A stretch of 64,000 bases of DNA from Siniperca chuatsi (taxonomy: Eukaryota; Chordata; Actinopteri; Centrarchiformes; Sinipercidae). The stretch lies in assembly GCF_020085105.1 (NCBI RefSeq), contig NC_058063.1, positions 12,243,651-12,307,650 on the forward strand, in the 5' to 3' direction. Under the pieces are notes generated by a model that had not been told where the DNA came from, did no database searches, and saw only the letters and a list, made by a program, of their open reading frames with translations. The position numbers and the translations under genes are program-made. Shown here in pieces: positions 47,481-58,820 of the stretch (position 1 is its first letter; each line of letters opens with the position of its first letter).

Positions 47481-48801
47481 CATCCATCCATCCATTTTCT
47501 TCCGCTTATCCGGGGCCGGGTCGCGGGGGCAGCAGTCTAAGCAGGGACTCCCAGACATCCTTCGCTCCAGACACTTCCTCCAGCTCCTCCGGGGGGATCC
47601 CGAGGCGTTCCCAGGCCAGCCGAGAGACATAGTCCCTCCAGCGTGTCCTGGGTCTTCCCCGGGGCCGCCTCCCGGTGGGACATGCCCAGAACACCTCCCG
47701 AGGGAGGCGTCCAGGAGGCATCCGGATCAGATGCCCTAGCCACCTCAGCTGGCTCCTCTCGACGTGGAGGAGCAGCGGCTCTACTCGAGCTCCCCGTGTG
47801 ACTGAGCTCCTCACCCTATCTCTAAGGGCGCCCAGCCACTCGGCGGAGGAAGCCCATTTCGGCCGCTTGTATCCGCGATCTTGTCCTTTTTCGGTCACTA
47901 CCCAGAGCTCATGACCATAGGTGAGGGCAGGAGCGTAGATTGACCGGTAAATCGAGAGCTTTGTCTTTCGACTCAGCTCCTTCTTCACCACAACGTCCGA
48001 TACAGCGCCCGCATCACTGCAGACGCCGCACCGATCCGCCTGTCAATCTCACGCTCCATCCGTCCCTCACTCGTGAACAAGACCCGAGATACTTGAACTC
48101 CTCCACTTGAGGCAAGGACTCCCCACCTACCCGAAGAGAGCAAACCACCTTTTTCCGGTCAAGAACCATGGCCTCAGATTTGGAAGAGCTGATTCTCATC
48201 CCAGCTGCTTCACACTCGGCTGCAAACCGTCCCAGTGCATGCTGCAGGTCCTGGTTTGAAGAAGCCATCAGAACGACATCATCTGCAAACAGCAGAGATG
48301 AGATCCTGTGGTTCCCAAACCGGACTCCCTCCGGCCCCTGACTGCGCCTAGAAATTCTGTCCATATAAATTATGAACAGAACCGGTGACAAAGGGCAGCC
48401 CTGGCGGAGTCCAACATGCACCGGGAACAGGTCTGACTTACTGCCGGCAATGCGAACACAGCTCCTGCTCCGGTTATACAGGGACCGGACAGCCCTTAGC
48501 AGAGTGCCCCGGACCCCATACTCCCAGAGCACTCCCCACAAAGCGCCCCGGGGCACACGGTCGAATGCCTTCTCCAGATCCACAAAGCACATGTGGACTG
48601 GTTGGGCAAACTCCCATGAACCCTCGAGCACCCGATGGAGAGTATAGAGCTGGTCCAGTGTTCCACGACCGGGACGAAAACCACTCTGCTCCTCCTGAAT
48701 CCGAGGTTCGACTATCGGACGAATTCTCCTCTCCAGTACCCTGGAGTAGACCTTACCGGGGAGGCTGAGAAGTGTGATCCCTCTGTGATTGGAACACACC
48801 C
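47481..48801 (-). mobile_element. Rex3-like (RTE clade) LINE, 5'-truncated
   Basis: Minus-strand reading: NHRGITLLSLPGKVYSRVLE, EEQSGFRPGRGTLDQLYTLH, CFVDLEKAFDRVPRGALWG, VGLRQGCPLSPVLFIIYMD, LLFADDVVLMASSNQDL (FADD active site) and MRISSSKSEAMVLDRKKV. After one frame change near 48000 comes the C-terminal part KKELSRKTKLSIYRSIYAP... to RWRDYVSRLAWERLGIPPEE. The 3' end carries a GATG-type tandem tail (ATCCATCCATCC on +, from 47480), a hallmark of Rex3. Flanks are identical 10-bp repeats GCCTAAAATC (47471-47480, 48802-48811). The endonuclease and RT N-terminus are lacking, as in usual 5' truncation. Confidence 0.88.
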
Positions 48802-48811
48802 GCCTAAAATC

Positions 48812-49240
48812 TAGATCAAATATAAAATATAAGCTAAAACTATACAATAAGGGAATACGAGACATAATAAAAAAAGTGGGTGGGCAAGTTTGGGAGCGAG
48901 TTCAGCTTCCTGACAGCCTGATGGATGAAGCTGTCCTTCAGTCTGTTGGTCCTTGGCCAGTGCTGCAGTGTTGTCGGTCCAGGAGAGGTCCTCTGTGATG
49001 TGCACACCCAGGAACTTGGTGCTGCTCACTCTCTCCACAGTCGCACCGTTGATGGTCAGAGGAACATGCTGAGTGTGCACTCTCCTGAAGTCGACAACAA
49101 TCTCCTTCGTCTTCTCCACGTTCAGAGAGAGACTGTTGTCACTGCACCACCCGGCCAGGCGGCTCACCTCGCTCCTGTAGTTTGTCTCATCTCTGTTGCT
49201 AATGAGACCCACCACAGTCGTCATCCGCAAACTTAATGAA
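48812..49240 (-). pseudogene. Rex1/Babar-like LINE reverse transcriptase fragment
   Basis: Minus-strand reading: TTVVGLISNRDETNYRSEV, LAGWCSDNSLSLNVEKTKE, FRRVHTQHVPLTINGATVER and TKFLGVHITEDLSWTDNTA. This is the RT C-terminal region that follows the F-A-D-D box; that box is put out of frame by one base near 49215. The element was already present when the Rex3-like copy landed in it. Confidence 0.75.
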
Positions 49241-50622
49241 GAGCTATTGACAATAAATACAAATACTATTGACAATAAAGATTAGTGATAATACAGTAAT
49301 TATAAAATCAAATCATTACTAAACAATCATATCTAATAGCGCAATTGCTATTCAGAGTAATTATACTATGAACACAGCACCATTTTTGGGGTGAACTGTC
49401 ACCACTGTTCATTGCAATACCCCCCAAAAATCTAAATTTGTTTATATTATCCCTCAAAATCAGATCTCAACAAGTACAGTTCGTGGCTTGTTGCCACTTG
49501 TCCACTGAACTTCAAAGTTTAGTGAACATTTAAATTTAATTGGGCTAAAAGATACAATTTAAACTAGGTAAATATGAATTTTAATACAAATGAATGGCTT
49601 TTTTGTTTTATATCATATTCCCATTAGAGTCATGGCAGGAGGTGTAATTGGACAGTTAATTTTCATCTTTATATCCTAAAACCAACTACTTCTTTCCAGA
49701 TATTAAATTTTTGGCCATTGTATCAGTTTTCATCAGTTATCATAACAGTCTATAAAGGAGGTTATAGTAAATGTTAAATTTAACTTAGCAGCCATCCGTA
49801 TCTCACACATCTGACTACCACCAACAGGTTTTTGATCTACAGATGTAAACTTCAGGTTCCAAAGTTGAGCCTTTCTGGCATCAGTGCTTAAGATTCTCCA
49901 GAAATACTGGGATTGTGCTTTAAAGATATACAGTAGATATCAGCAGAAGACACATAATTATAGAGAGGTTGTTAAAGACTCACTAATGTGGAAGAGAACC
50001 TCACTAGGAAGTAAGTAAGTAATGATCTCACAGTGAAAAATCTACTTTATCAAAATACTGTGCATCATTTTTCTATCTCTGTGGTTTCTCCTCATGGACT
50101 GAAGGAAGAACTGAAGTAGTACACGTTGCCACAAAGATGGCAAAATAGTGACGTCACAGTTATCCACAGCCACCCTGTAGTGACCTAACAAACAACAATA
50201 AACAGCAGCTCTTAAAAAAACAACACGTTTCTAAATTGAGTTTCATGAACAATCAGCACCATCTGTAACAAAAAACAGAAAACAATTGTTTGAATGTTAG
50301 GTGTTTGCCATACAAACAAAGTATGTTCTAATACGTTCTTTCATTAGACAACTATTTAGTTTTGCTCTTGCATCTTGTTGAAGCCACAGTCAGTGGCTGA
50401 ATGCAACAGACAACACAACCTCTCTGTGTTTACCCATAGCCAGTAAATTCCAGCAGACCCAAAGCTTTCACTGAATACATCTGCTATATGATATTTGTCT
50501 CTGTGGAAGTGTGTCCCAGTTCTACAAAATATACTAGCAATCTAAAGTAAACTCTGCACTAATGTTGAGAGTGCACTATTTTTGCAGTTCATATACAAGA
50601 AATGCATGTATTTGGTACTTAC
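49241..50622. other. Apparently unique, AT-rich DNA
   Basis: No transposon recognised and no exon with clear splice sites. It may be intron or 3' flank of the minus-strand candidate gene at 50.6-53.7 kb. Confidence 0.45.
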
Positions 50623-50684
50623 AGGAAATCGCAGGTAGCACACATCACAGGACCCATCAGCCTTGTTGTCACACTCATTTTGGC
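50623..50684 (-). CDS. Candidate cysteine-rich exon of an unrecognised gene
   Basis: On the minus strand, acceptor TTTTTCTGTCCAAG and donor TTTCCT|GTAAGTACC (strong) bound 62 nt. In the phase left by the exon at 52348-52447 it reads QNECDNKADGSCDVCYLRFP with no stop and ends in phase 0. The cysteine spacing is notable but I do not recognise the family. It could be an alternative to the short terminal exon at 52172-52215, or belong to another gene. Confidence 0.35.
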
Positions 50685-52171
50685 CTTGGACAGAAAAAAA
50701 GTAAATATCAAGCTTTGGAAGAGCTGTACAACAAAGAAGACACTACTGAACAGCTAGTCACCATTACAGGATCCAATCTAGAAAGCTTACAATCACTTTA
50801 AGAATGAGAGGTGTTTTCCAGCCTCACCTCCCACAGACACTAGTGCTAAATCAATAGATTTAGGGGAAGACCATGCACCCCTCTAGCCCACGAAAGCAAG
50901 CTTGTACTGTCTCCTGGCCAGCTTCCACCAGTCTTCATCTCAACTGAATTAAACAGAGATAAGCAAAATCAGTCACAATAACATAATAATAAGTGTACAT
51001 AACATCACTGACAAACATTTAGGAACTGGTGTAAAACTATGTAGCTCAATGTGGTGTAAGAGGTTGGTTTAGTTAGTGAGGATAAAGAAGAAAAACGAGC
51101 CACGCACAAGTGAAGTGTTTAGGTGTAGAGATGCAGAGACATGCAACAAAGCAGAGTGAAGTCCTTTCTCCCAGCTGTTTCAGTAGACACACAGCACCTG
51201 CTGCACTGGCTCTGTTCACTGTTGCTCATTACAGTGCTGTTTGTGAGGTCTTTAGCTATACACAGCAACAGTCATACTACAGTAGGAATTGTGTGTTTTA
51301 CATGTACTCGACAAGTTAAAAATGATTGTCTGTCTGTTTCATTATGAGGTTAAGCCATTGCAACAATGCAATTTCATAAACCCTCTAGAACAATATAATT
51401 AAAATCTGCACAATGCATATAGGTGTATGAATGTCTCTACATTTAAAGCAATGTGTAGTTATATGTAACTGTACACATAGTAAAATTGTGTGTGTGTGTG
51501 GGGGGGCAGTTGCAGCGAGTCATTCTGTGGACAGCCGCAAGTAGTCAAGCCACACTGACACGGTGCAGATGTTTTTCCACTGCGTCGCACAGCAAGATAA
51601 AGTAGTTTACCTTGATGATGTGTTGGAAGTGTGCTAGTCACAAACCACAGTAAGAGCCTGTTGCCTTCAGCCCCTTTCAGCTCACTGTGGCTGTTTCTGT
51701 TTGTACTATTCAAACAGAGCTGAATATGTCCATCAGGGGTGTAATAGGGGTATAATAAAGAGCAAATAAATGTCTTAATATCTTTAGAAAATATGTTATC
51801 AATATATGTTTTGGTAACATTAGGAACCCTCCACTGGCCTTTTTAACAATTCCACTTTCACAGAAAAGGCCTACAACTGTTTTTACGTTAAAACACATTC
51901 ATTTTAAGGCACATGCACTAAGTATTAGTGAATGAATGAAGTAAATCTTACTGACAATGGAGGAAGTACTCAGAAGTATTACCAGCAAAATGTATTTAAA
52001 GTATCAAAAGTAAAAGTACTCATTATACGGAATGGCCCATTTCATAGTGTAAAATTATTGAGCCCAAAAGGTCCCAAAAGTGTGTGTGTGTGTCTACCTG
52101 CAGGAGATTTGCTTTCCTTTACAGGTAATATCTTCCACATGTAGTGAGGTGCAGTATTTAAAACCACACCC
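50685..52171. other. Non-coding stretch, possible 3' UTR or intron
   Basis: Contains a short (GT)n/G run near 51490-51507. No clear exon or transposon. On the minus strand it lies downstream of a candidate stop codon at 52172. Confidence 0.4.
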
Positions 52172-52933
52172 TCAGTCTCCTACATCCTTGCTTTCAGGTG
52201 GCTCTGGGAGATTAGCTGTAAAAAGTGATGCATCTAAGAATCACAGATTTTTCTTCCCTCATTCCTCTAACCTTTTCTTAATTTTAATAGGCAAGTAAAA
52301 TTAATAGAACTGTTAAAAGATATGCTGACTGAAACTCTAATACTTACTCCTGTCAGCGCTTGTTGTCACCAGGACTCTTGATGATGACATTAGGCTGTTT
52401 GGTGCCAGCTCTTGCAGTTTGTAATCTCTTTGACCCTCTTTGTCTAGCTGGAGTTAATACACATTCTGTGCAGAGGCAGGCGGCGTGATAAACTGACTGA
52501 TATTATGACAGTATTAGGACTCCAACATCATGACTGACATGGGAACAAAACACTTTATATGTATGCATTTCATCAATCACAGTGAAAGAAAGTTTCCTTT
52601 TCTTTAGACAAGAACATTTTCATACCACTTCTAATCAACACTTATTTTAACTGTTACAATTTGTTTTAATCCAAATTGAATCATAGTCAGATCAAAATAT
52701 TTTTTAAAATCAGTCTCCAGTCAGTCTTTTTCCTGTCACCAAACACTTTCTGATTATCGCATGCAGTGGATTTTTAAAAAAAGAAGACATTTACCAAACA
52801 ACAAACATATTTGTACAGAATGGCTCTTGACTGTGTAGCTGACATTAGGACTGGTGTCTCACGTGTGTTGTCTTGGTCTGTGCTGCTGCTCCCACACTGA
52901 CAGGAGTTATGAACAAGAACTTTTTCAGGGCCT
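52172..52933 (-). CDS. Candidate small host gene, three exons, product unrecognised
   Basis: Minus-strand exons: 52933-52795 (acceptor TTTTTGGCAG, donor TTG|GTAAATG), 52447-52348 (acceptor TAACTCCAG, donor AGGA|GTAAGT) and 52215-52172 (acceptor TTTTTACAG, stop TGA). Phases agree (0, then 1) and no stop interrupts. From the first in-frame ATG in exon 1 the product would be ~64 residues, starting MSATQSRAILYKYVCCL, continuing LDKEGQRDYKLQELAPNSL and ending PEPPESKDVGD. No domain, signal peptide or membrane segment is recognised. Further upstream coding is possible (GPEKVLVHNSCQCGSSS precedes the ATG in frame). A CpG-rich promoter lies ~700 bp upstream. The exon model is hand-made and needs transcript support. 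Confidence 0.45.
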
Positions 52934-53530
52934 CTGCCAAAAATATAGACAAAGTAACAGTTAAACATTAACTGTTACAGGAATACTTGTTTATTAGTTA
53001 GAAATGCCAAAAAGTATCTAATAGTACACCTTAAAATTCCCCTGTGACTGCTTCGGTAAATTAACTTGTTGTTCAGTTGCCCAGTGATGCCAAAAATTTC
53101 AATACCAGTTGATGGTGTTTATGTAACCTAACTGTTAGTTAAGCTTCACAACATGTTAGCGCACCTAAACCGTTAACTCGCTAACCTTAGCGTTAAATTA
53201 CATATTTAATGTTGATAAATAAATAAAAAGTTAGCTAAATATTGAGTTACTATTCCTATAACGTTACCCAAGACATGGCACCGAATTTATTGTTTAGGAT
53301 ATCAAACACATATCATACATTTCACGTTTTAAACACGAGATTAATTCAGACAAAATCAATAAGCTAAGGTCGAAGATAAGCTAATATTAACAAACACCAG
53401 CTAGCTCTTACATGATGAACTATGGAGACAAACATTTTGTAAACATGTAACTTAAACTATAAAGTTGATATTGTGAAAAATTCTTATTAAAGGAAAATAT
53501 GTTATAGGAGTACGAATATTTAATAATTAC

Positions 53531-53690
53531 CTCTTAAATGATTTTCATCCCAATTTATCAACGGCCAGACCAGTGCTCCATGGACTGAAAGCAGCGCTGA
53601 ACCGTTTTGACAGCCGTTGACAGCTCGGTCCACTCTCGCGAGAATGTGAGAATGGCACTCGCTCGTGCAGCATTGTGAGATTTCACACTC
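53531..53690 (-). other. Candidate first, non-coding exon and promoter of the minus-strand gene
   Basis: A locally GC/CpG-richer stretch in AT-rich surroundings. A donor AAGAG|GTAATT at 53531/53530 could end a 5' exon; the short frames in it stop quickly, so it would be untranslated. The stretch holds TCTCGCGAGA at 53634-53643, and an AP-1-like TGAGTCA lies just outside at 53693-53699. Confidence 0.4.
53634..53643. promoter_or_regulatory. TCTCGCGAGA palindromic promoter motif
   Basis: Perfect match to the conserved TCTCGCGAGA core element of TATA-less vertebrate promoters. It sits ~100 bp upstream of the candidate minus-strand donor at 53530. Confidence 0.65.
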
Positions 53691-53998
53691 ACTGAGTCAT
53701 AGTAACTCTTTATGAATAAACATACATTTTTATTTGTTTGTTTTTTGTTTTAATGTATGTAATGACAATTATTTCAGAATTACAAATGAAAATGCCATAC
53801 TGCCATCTGCTGGGGTTATTATCCTCCTTCAGTGCTCATTTCCTCAAGTCTGTAGAGCAGTGTGGGCCTACATGTATTACTTTGTGTATAAAAATAAATA
53901 AATAAAAATACAAAATAATTCCATCATATAATACTGCATATTATACTATGAACTGACATTTGTATTGAATTTGCCCCAGTTCAATCTTAACTAGCTTT

Positions 53999-54030
53999 AC
54001 AAATATAACCTTCTGGGGACCTTCAAGTTA
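53999..54030 (+). repeat. Left 32-bp inverted arm (partner at 55807-55838)
   Basis: ACAAATATAACCTTCTGGGG... matches the reverse complement of 55807-55838 at 30 of 32 bases. The two arms frame a complete 3' LINE end and a 38-bp palindrome, so they look like terminal or subterminal repeats of a DNA element that received the LINE. Confidence 0.6.
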
Positions 54031-54032
54031 TT

Positions 54033-55715
54033 AATCAGAATCAGAATCAGAAATACTTTATTGATCCCCGTAGGGAAACTCTTTGTTACAGCATCTTGCC
54101 TTTACGTCAGTGCACACAGGAGAAAGTACTAGAAAACGATATGATACACTATAAACACTATAAAACAGGTCAGAAATAAATTAAGTATCATGTCGGTATA
54201 AGATAAACTAAGTGTCGAGTACCAAGTGGGTTTACTGGTTGATGATGAAAGTACAGTATAAATACAATGTAACTAATTATGTAATAAATAATAGTAATAA
54301 GCGGAGGTGCATGTACTGTCGAGAGTAATTGAGGTATGTAGTATTAGTAACAATAAATAAGAAAAACTAACAAGGGAAAACTAATATTGCACGGGAGTAG
54401 TACAAAGAATATTGCACAATTATTATTAATTATGGTGGAGATGTAATGCTCAATGTCCAGTTGAGTGACCTAGGGTCAAACAGACTAACCCTTAGAGGGA
54501 GGAGTTAAAGAGTTTGATGGCCACAGGCAGGAATGACTTCCTGTGGCGCTCTGTGGTGCTTTTTGGTGGGATGAGTCTTCCGCTGAAGGTGCTCCTTTGC
54601 TTGACCAGCACGTCATGGAGCGGGTGGGAGACACTGTCCAAGATGGCGTGTAGTTTGGCCAGCATCCTCCTCTCTGACACCACCGCCAGAGAGTCCAGTT
54701 CCACCCCCACAATGTCACTGGCCTCACGGATCAATTTATTGAGTCTGTCAGCGACCGCTACCCTCAACCTGCTGCCCCAGCATGCAACAGCATACAGGAT
54801 AGCAGTGGCCACCACAGACTCATTAAACATCCTCAGCATTGTCCGGCAGATGTTAAAGGACCTCAGCCTCCTCAGAAAATAGAGGCGGTTCTGGCCCTTC
54901 CTGTAAACAGCCTGAGTGTTCTTGGTCCAGTCCAGTTTGTTATCTAAGTGTAATCCCAGGTACTTGTAGTCCTCCACAATATCCACACTGACCCCCTGGA
55001 TGGAAACCGGGGTCACTGGTGCCTTGGCCTTTCGTAGATCCACAATCAACTCCTTTGACTTTGTCGCATTGAGCTACAGATGGTTCTGCTCACACCATGA
55101 GACAAAGTTCCCCACCACAGCCCTGTACTCCGTCTCATCACCACCGCTGATACATCCCACCACAGCAGAGTCATCAGAAAACTTCTGAAGGTGGCAGGAC
55201 TCTGTGTGGTAGCTGAAGTCCGTGGTGTAGATGGTGAAGAGGAAGGGAGAGAGGACAGTCCCCTGAGGGGCCCCAGTGTTGCTGACCACGCTGTCTGACA
55301 CACAGTGCTGCAGGCCACGTGCTGTGGTCTGCCAGTCAGGTAGTCCACAATCCAGGACACAAGGGGGGCATCCACCTGCATCGCTGCCAGCTTCTCTCCC
55401 AGCAGGGCTGGCCGGATGGTGTTGAAAGCACTGGAGAAGTCAAAAAACATGATCCTCACCGTGCTTGCCGGCCTGTCCAGGTGGGTGTGGATGCGGTTAA
55501 GCAGGTAGATGATGGCGTCCTCAACACCCAGCCGGGGCTGGTAGGCGACCTGAAGGTGGTCCAGTAGGGGTCTGACCATGGGCCGCAGCTGTTCCAGCAC
55601 TAGTCTCTCCAGGGTCTTCATTATGTGGGAGGTCAGTGCCACCGGTCTGTAGTCCTTGGAGCCACTGGGGCGTGGCGTCTTTGGCACAGGAACGAGGCAA
55701 GATGTCTTCCACAGA
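54033..55715 (-). mobile_element. Rex1/Babar-like LINE, 5'-truncated
   Basis: Minus-strand pieces: KDYRPVALTSHIMKTLERLV, FFDFSSAFNTIRPALLGEKL, GAPQGTVLSPFLFTIYTTDF and CHLQKFSDDSAVVGCIS (FSDD in place of FADD). After another frame change come YKYLGLHLDNKLDWTKNT, NRLYFLRRLRSFNICRTML and RHRKSFLPVAIKLFNSSL. The 3' UTR contains the rc of ACTTTATTGATCCC and ends in a short ATTCTG-type tandem tail at 54033-54050. The endonuclease is absent. The RT carries at least two frame changes. Confidence 0.8.
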
Positions 55716-55743
55716 ATGGGGACCCTTTGAAGACTCAGGCCTT

Positions 55744-55781
55744 TAGAGAACCCTCAGGGAACGTTCCCTGAGGGTTCTCTA
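55744..55781. repeat. Perfect 38-bp palindrome
   Basis: The arm TAGAGAACCCTCAGGGAAC is followed directly by its exact reverse complement, centred between 55762 and 55763. The GTTCCCTGAGGGTT core also occurs near 46890. Likely the centre of a foldback, MITE-like element. Confidence 0.9.
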
Positions 55782-55806
55782 GAGGTTTTTTTAAAATACC
55801 TTTACA

Positions 55807-55838
55807 TAACCTGAAGGTCCCCAGATGGTTATATTTGT
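55807..55838 (-). repeat. Right 32-bp inverted arm (partner at 53999-54030)
   Basis: See the left arm. Rightward the sequence continues as TGTAAAGTGATATTTACGC (near 55859), a string shared with the 46.8-kb repeat. Confidence 0.6.
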
Positions 55839-55849
55839 TGTCACCCCAA

Positions 55850-57620
55850 AAACTACTTGTAAAGTGATATTTACGCATTTGTGGATCTATTTTTAAACGT
55901 GAAACAGGTTTTGCACATTTGTAGATTGCTTCCTGACAGCTTGCGGGCCACGTGACATTTGTGACTTCCTCCTATTTATTTGTGGGATTTTGTCCAATTC
56001 GTACTGCAGCATATCTGTAAAAAGGAAATCTGTAAATTGTGGTGCAGTTACTAGCTACACCAGCCGGTGGCGAGTATCCCTCACATGAGCTGACGGAACT
56101 ACTGTAAGCTACTGGAAGAAGGCTGAGCAAGAGTCACTGTACAACAGGGGAAAACCAGCTGGCTTCTACCAGGAGCTGAAAGACAAGGTGGAGCACCTTT
56201 AATTATTTAATTTAAATGTATTTAGCCCAACGGTCGTGATTCAGGGTGTAAGGCTTGGATACAATAATTGTCAATTCACACTACAACTAGAAGTACCAAT
56301 CATTTCAATAACCTACATTTACCACTGTTAGGTGATCAGTAAATGTGGTTCCATAGTGACAACAACACATGTCAAATGTCATGCCAGTAAAGCCTATTGA
56401 ATTGATAGAATCAGTAGTAGGACAGTTGGCCTGATCAATGCAAAATGATCATTATCCTAGTGACAGTATTTTAAAAGTTAAATGCATTGTAATACATGAT
56501 GTCTCTGGCGTGTTTCTACTACTTGATTGTGGGAATGATGTGACGCTTTCGTCCTTTTCTTTCTGTCCGTCTTCTCAGCAGCACCTTGGCCTCATCTCTC
56601 CTGTCCTGTTACATCACCGGACTCCAAGCCACCATCAACACTGCATTCTACTGCTGCTGGACGATGCTGGACTCTTCTCTCATTTTCATCTCTATCTAAA
56701 CTATTCTGTACAAGTGTATAGTTTATATTTGAATAGTTTATCACAATGTACTTGTTTTACGTTTGAGAATTGTGTCTTGTAGTAAACAGTCTTGTATGAA
56801 CAAAGTATAATTAATGTAAAACAAAATTATGGCATAAGTATTGTCTTTTACTTGTTTGTTTGCTGATTTTAAAGGCTGCACTAACCCTACTTTTCTGAAT
56901 TTATTAGGCTGTTGTAGCTGTTCTGTTATTTGCCTCATGCCGCTACCATATCCGCATTAATAGGGGCTGGCCAACTCTGTTGATGGTCCCTATTGTATAA
57001 ACTGGTGTTATTATTCATTTTGTATTTCTTAATAAAACTACCTTTCCATGCATTGAAATGCACACCTTTGGCACATAGCTTTATTACCATGCCAAAACAC
57101 GTCTGCTAAAGTTTGGGGCAAATAATTTTGATGACGGCGCTACAGCGCTAGTCTGAAGTTTAAAGTGTTTAAAAAAAATAATTTTTGAAGCTGTTGGTCC
57201 AAACAAGAGGAAAACTTTTGTACACTAGTACCTAAGCTTGGGTGCATTCTCATGGCTTATCTTTAAGCACACTTTACATAAAAGTATGCCATAAGTACAC
57301 TGGAATGTAGTACTTCTGAAGTGGGCTTTATGGAATACATTTGAAAATGTACACAATACACTTTTACAAAGCTTACTTTAAAAACTCTTGACATACAATA
57401 CCAGTGTGTGTAATACAAATATTTATTGTACTAAGTTAATGTAAATAAATACAGTAGTAGGGCACTTATTGTGATTCACTGTTAAGTAAACTGTTTGAAT
57501 GAACTCAAAGTGAATTTTAATCAATTAGTATACATTTGCACTTATAAAAAGTAATTCAGTATGCAATAGGTATTTGAGTTGCAATTTAATGTATTCATTT
57601 TAAGTGTATTATTTGTATAT
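55850..57620. other. Non-coding stretch with repeat debris
   Basis: The first ~200 bp resemble the MITE-like repeat of 46.5-47.0 kb. No exon is supported elsewhere; ORFs near 56440 are short and unmatched. AATAAA near 57031 lies in AT-rich DNA without an identified gene. Confidence 0.4.
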
Positions 57621-57635
57621 GTTACTACCAAAGAG

Positions 57636-57946
57636 GCGGTGTAGTCCCTCATTCGTCCAGGAGTGTTCTATCGTAGAAAAGGTTTCAGTCGTAGTCATCT
57701 GGACACTGTTTTCAGAATCAAGATGTTTCGACTCCCATCTGGAAGTCATTCTCAATTGTGAAAAAATGCAATGGGAACTCAGAAATTTAAGCTACTCTGT
57801 ATTACATAAGCCCCGCCCTCAGGGAGGAGTCTGCCTGAGTATCTGTTCCATTTTTTCACAATTGAGAATGACTTCCAGATGGGAGCTGAAACGTCTTGAT
57901 TCTGAAAACAGTGTCCAGATGACTACGACTGAAACCTTTTCTACGA
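57636..57946. mobile_element. Foldback MITE-like element with 98-bp arms
   Basis: Arms 57671-57768 and 57849-57946 are reverse complements differing at 3 of 98 bases, with an ~80-bp loop containing CCCCGCCCTCAGGGAGGAG. Non-autonomous; the ORFs over it are read through the arms. The element, with ~35 bp of extra sequence on the left, is flanked by 13-bp direct repeats TACTACCAAAGAG (57623-57635, 57947-57959), a possible target duplication or part of the repeat itself. Confidence 0.7.
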
Positions 57947-58084
57947 TACTACCAAAGAGTGAACAAAAATTTAACATCAAAGTTGTTATGTTAAATGAGT
58001 GAACCCAAATGCAGAACACAAACTCGTGGGCTAGATGACCAAATAAGGACTTTATTGCAAAAGGCTTTGGAATGTATGACAAGA

Positions 58085-58820
58085 GGGTGAGTGAGGTTTC
58101 CAGCTGGTGAAGGTGGAGGGCAAAGGGGTGAATGGCGGATGGCAGAGCTGAGTGGTGAGCGTGGCAAGCAGAGCCACCAGCACTCCGCCAGGCCTCCAGA
58201 TGGTGTTGATCTTCATTACAGACTGCATCTGATCAGCTCCGTGCCTGTCCAGTCCCTGGGTCGTCCGCCGGAGGTCCTCAGCTCCACACCTGTCCAAGCT
58301 CCTGGTCGCCCATCCGAGGCTCCGTGCCCCACACCTGTCCAAGCTCCTGGTCATCCGTCCGAGGCTTCCAGTTCCACACCTGTCCAGGCCCCGGGCCGTC
58401 CACCTGAAGTTCCCAGCTCCACACATGCCCAAACCGGATCAATGGTGGACGCTCACCACGTCCGCGGGGTTTTTCGGCCCTCGGGAGCTGGCCATGGAGG
58501 GGGGGGGGGTACTGTCACGAATACGCCAGGCTCCACAATCCATTAATCACCCATACCTGCTCCCAATCACACTCCTGCTCCCCATTAGCTCACAATCACA
58601 GCCAGAATAAAAGCCCTGCACTCATCTCAGTCTGGGTCCGACCTCATTCGAATCTAGGACTCCCTATGCTACACAGCATACCACTTATCCAGCGATCTCC
58701 TGTCTTCAGTGAATCTTCCCTCCTACGGACTTCCCTAGCTATAATACAGTACTCTCGGGCTGTCATCTAAATAAAGAGCATTCTGTGTCCACCTTGGTGT
58801 CACCTGCCTGTCCCTTATCC
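58085..58820 (+). mobile_element. Ty3/gypsy-type 3'-end fossil: internal tail, polypurine tract, LTR
   Basis: Positions 58230-58440 encode 4-5 Pro-rich tandem repeats of the type TPVQAPGRPSE, a kind of filler seen before the 3' LTR of teleost gypsy elements. A polypurine tract (GGAGGGGGGGGGG) ends near 58509. The LTR starts at 58513 with TGTCACGAATACGCCAGG and shares much of its first ~110 bp with the solo LTR at 39187. Gag, protease, RT and integrase are absent, so this is a small broken remnant of a once complete element. Confidence 0.65.

Noticed and set aside
48372-48768. Plus-strand frames of 91 and 127 codons
   Set aside because: Antisense of the Rex3-like reverse transcriptase.
57604-58082. 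ORFs on both strands across 57.6-58.1 kb
   Set aside because: Both read through the foldback arms, which explains their matching VEKVSVVVIWTLFSES strings.
58052-58432. Minus-strand frame with repeats of the type GLDRCGAGSLGR
   Set aside because: Antisense of the Pro-rich tandem repeats in a gypsy-type fossil.
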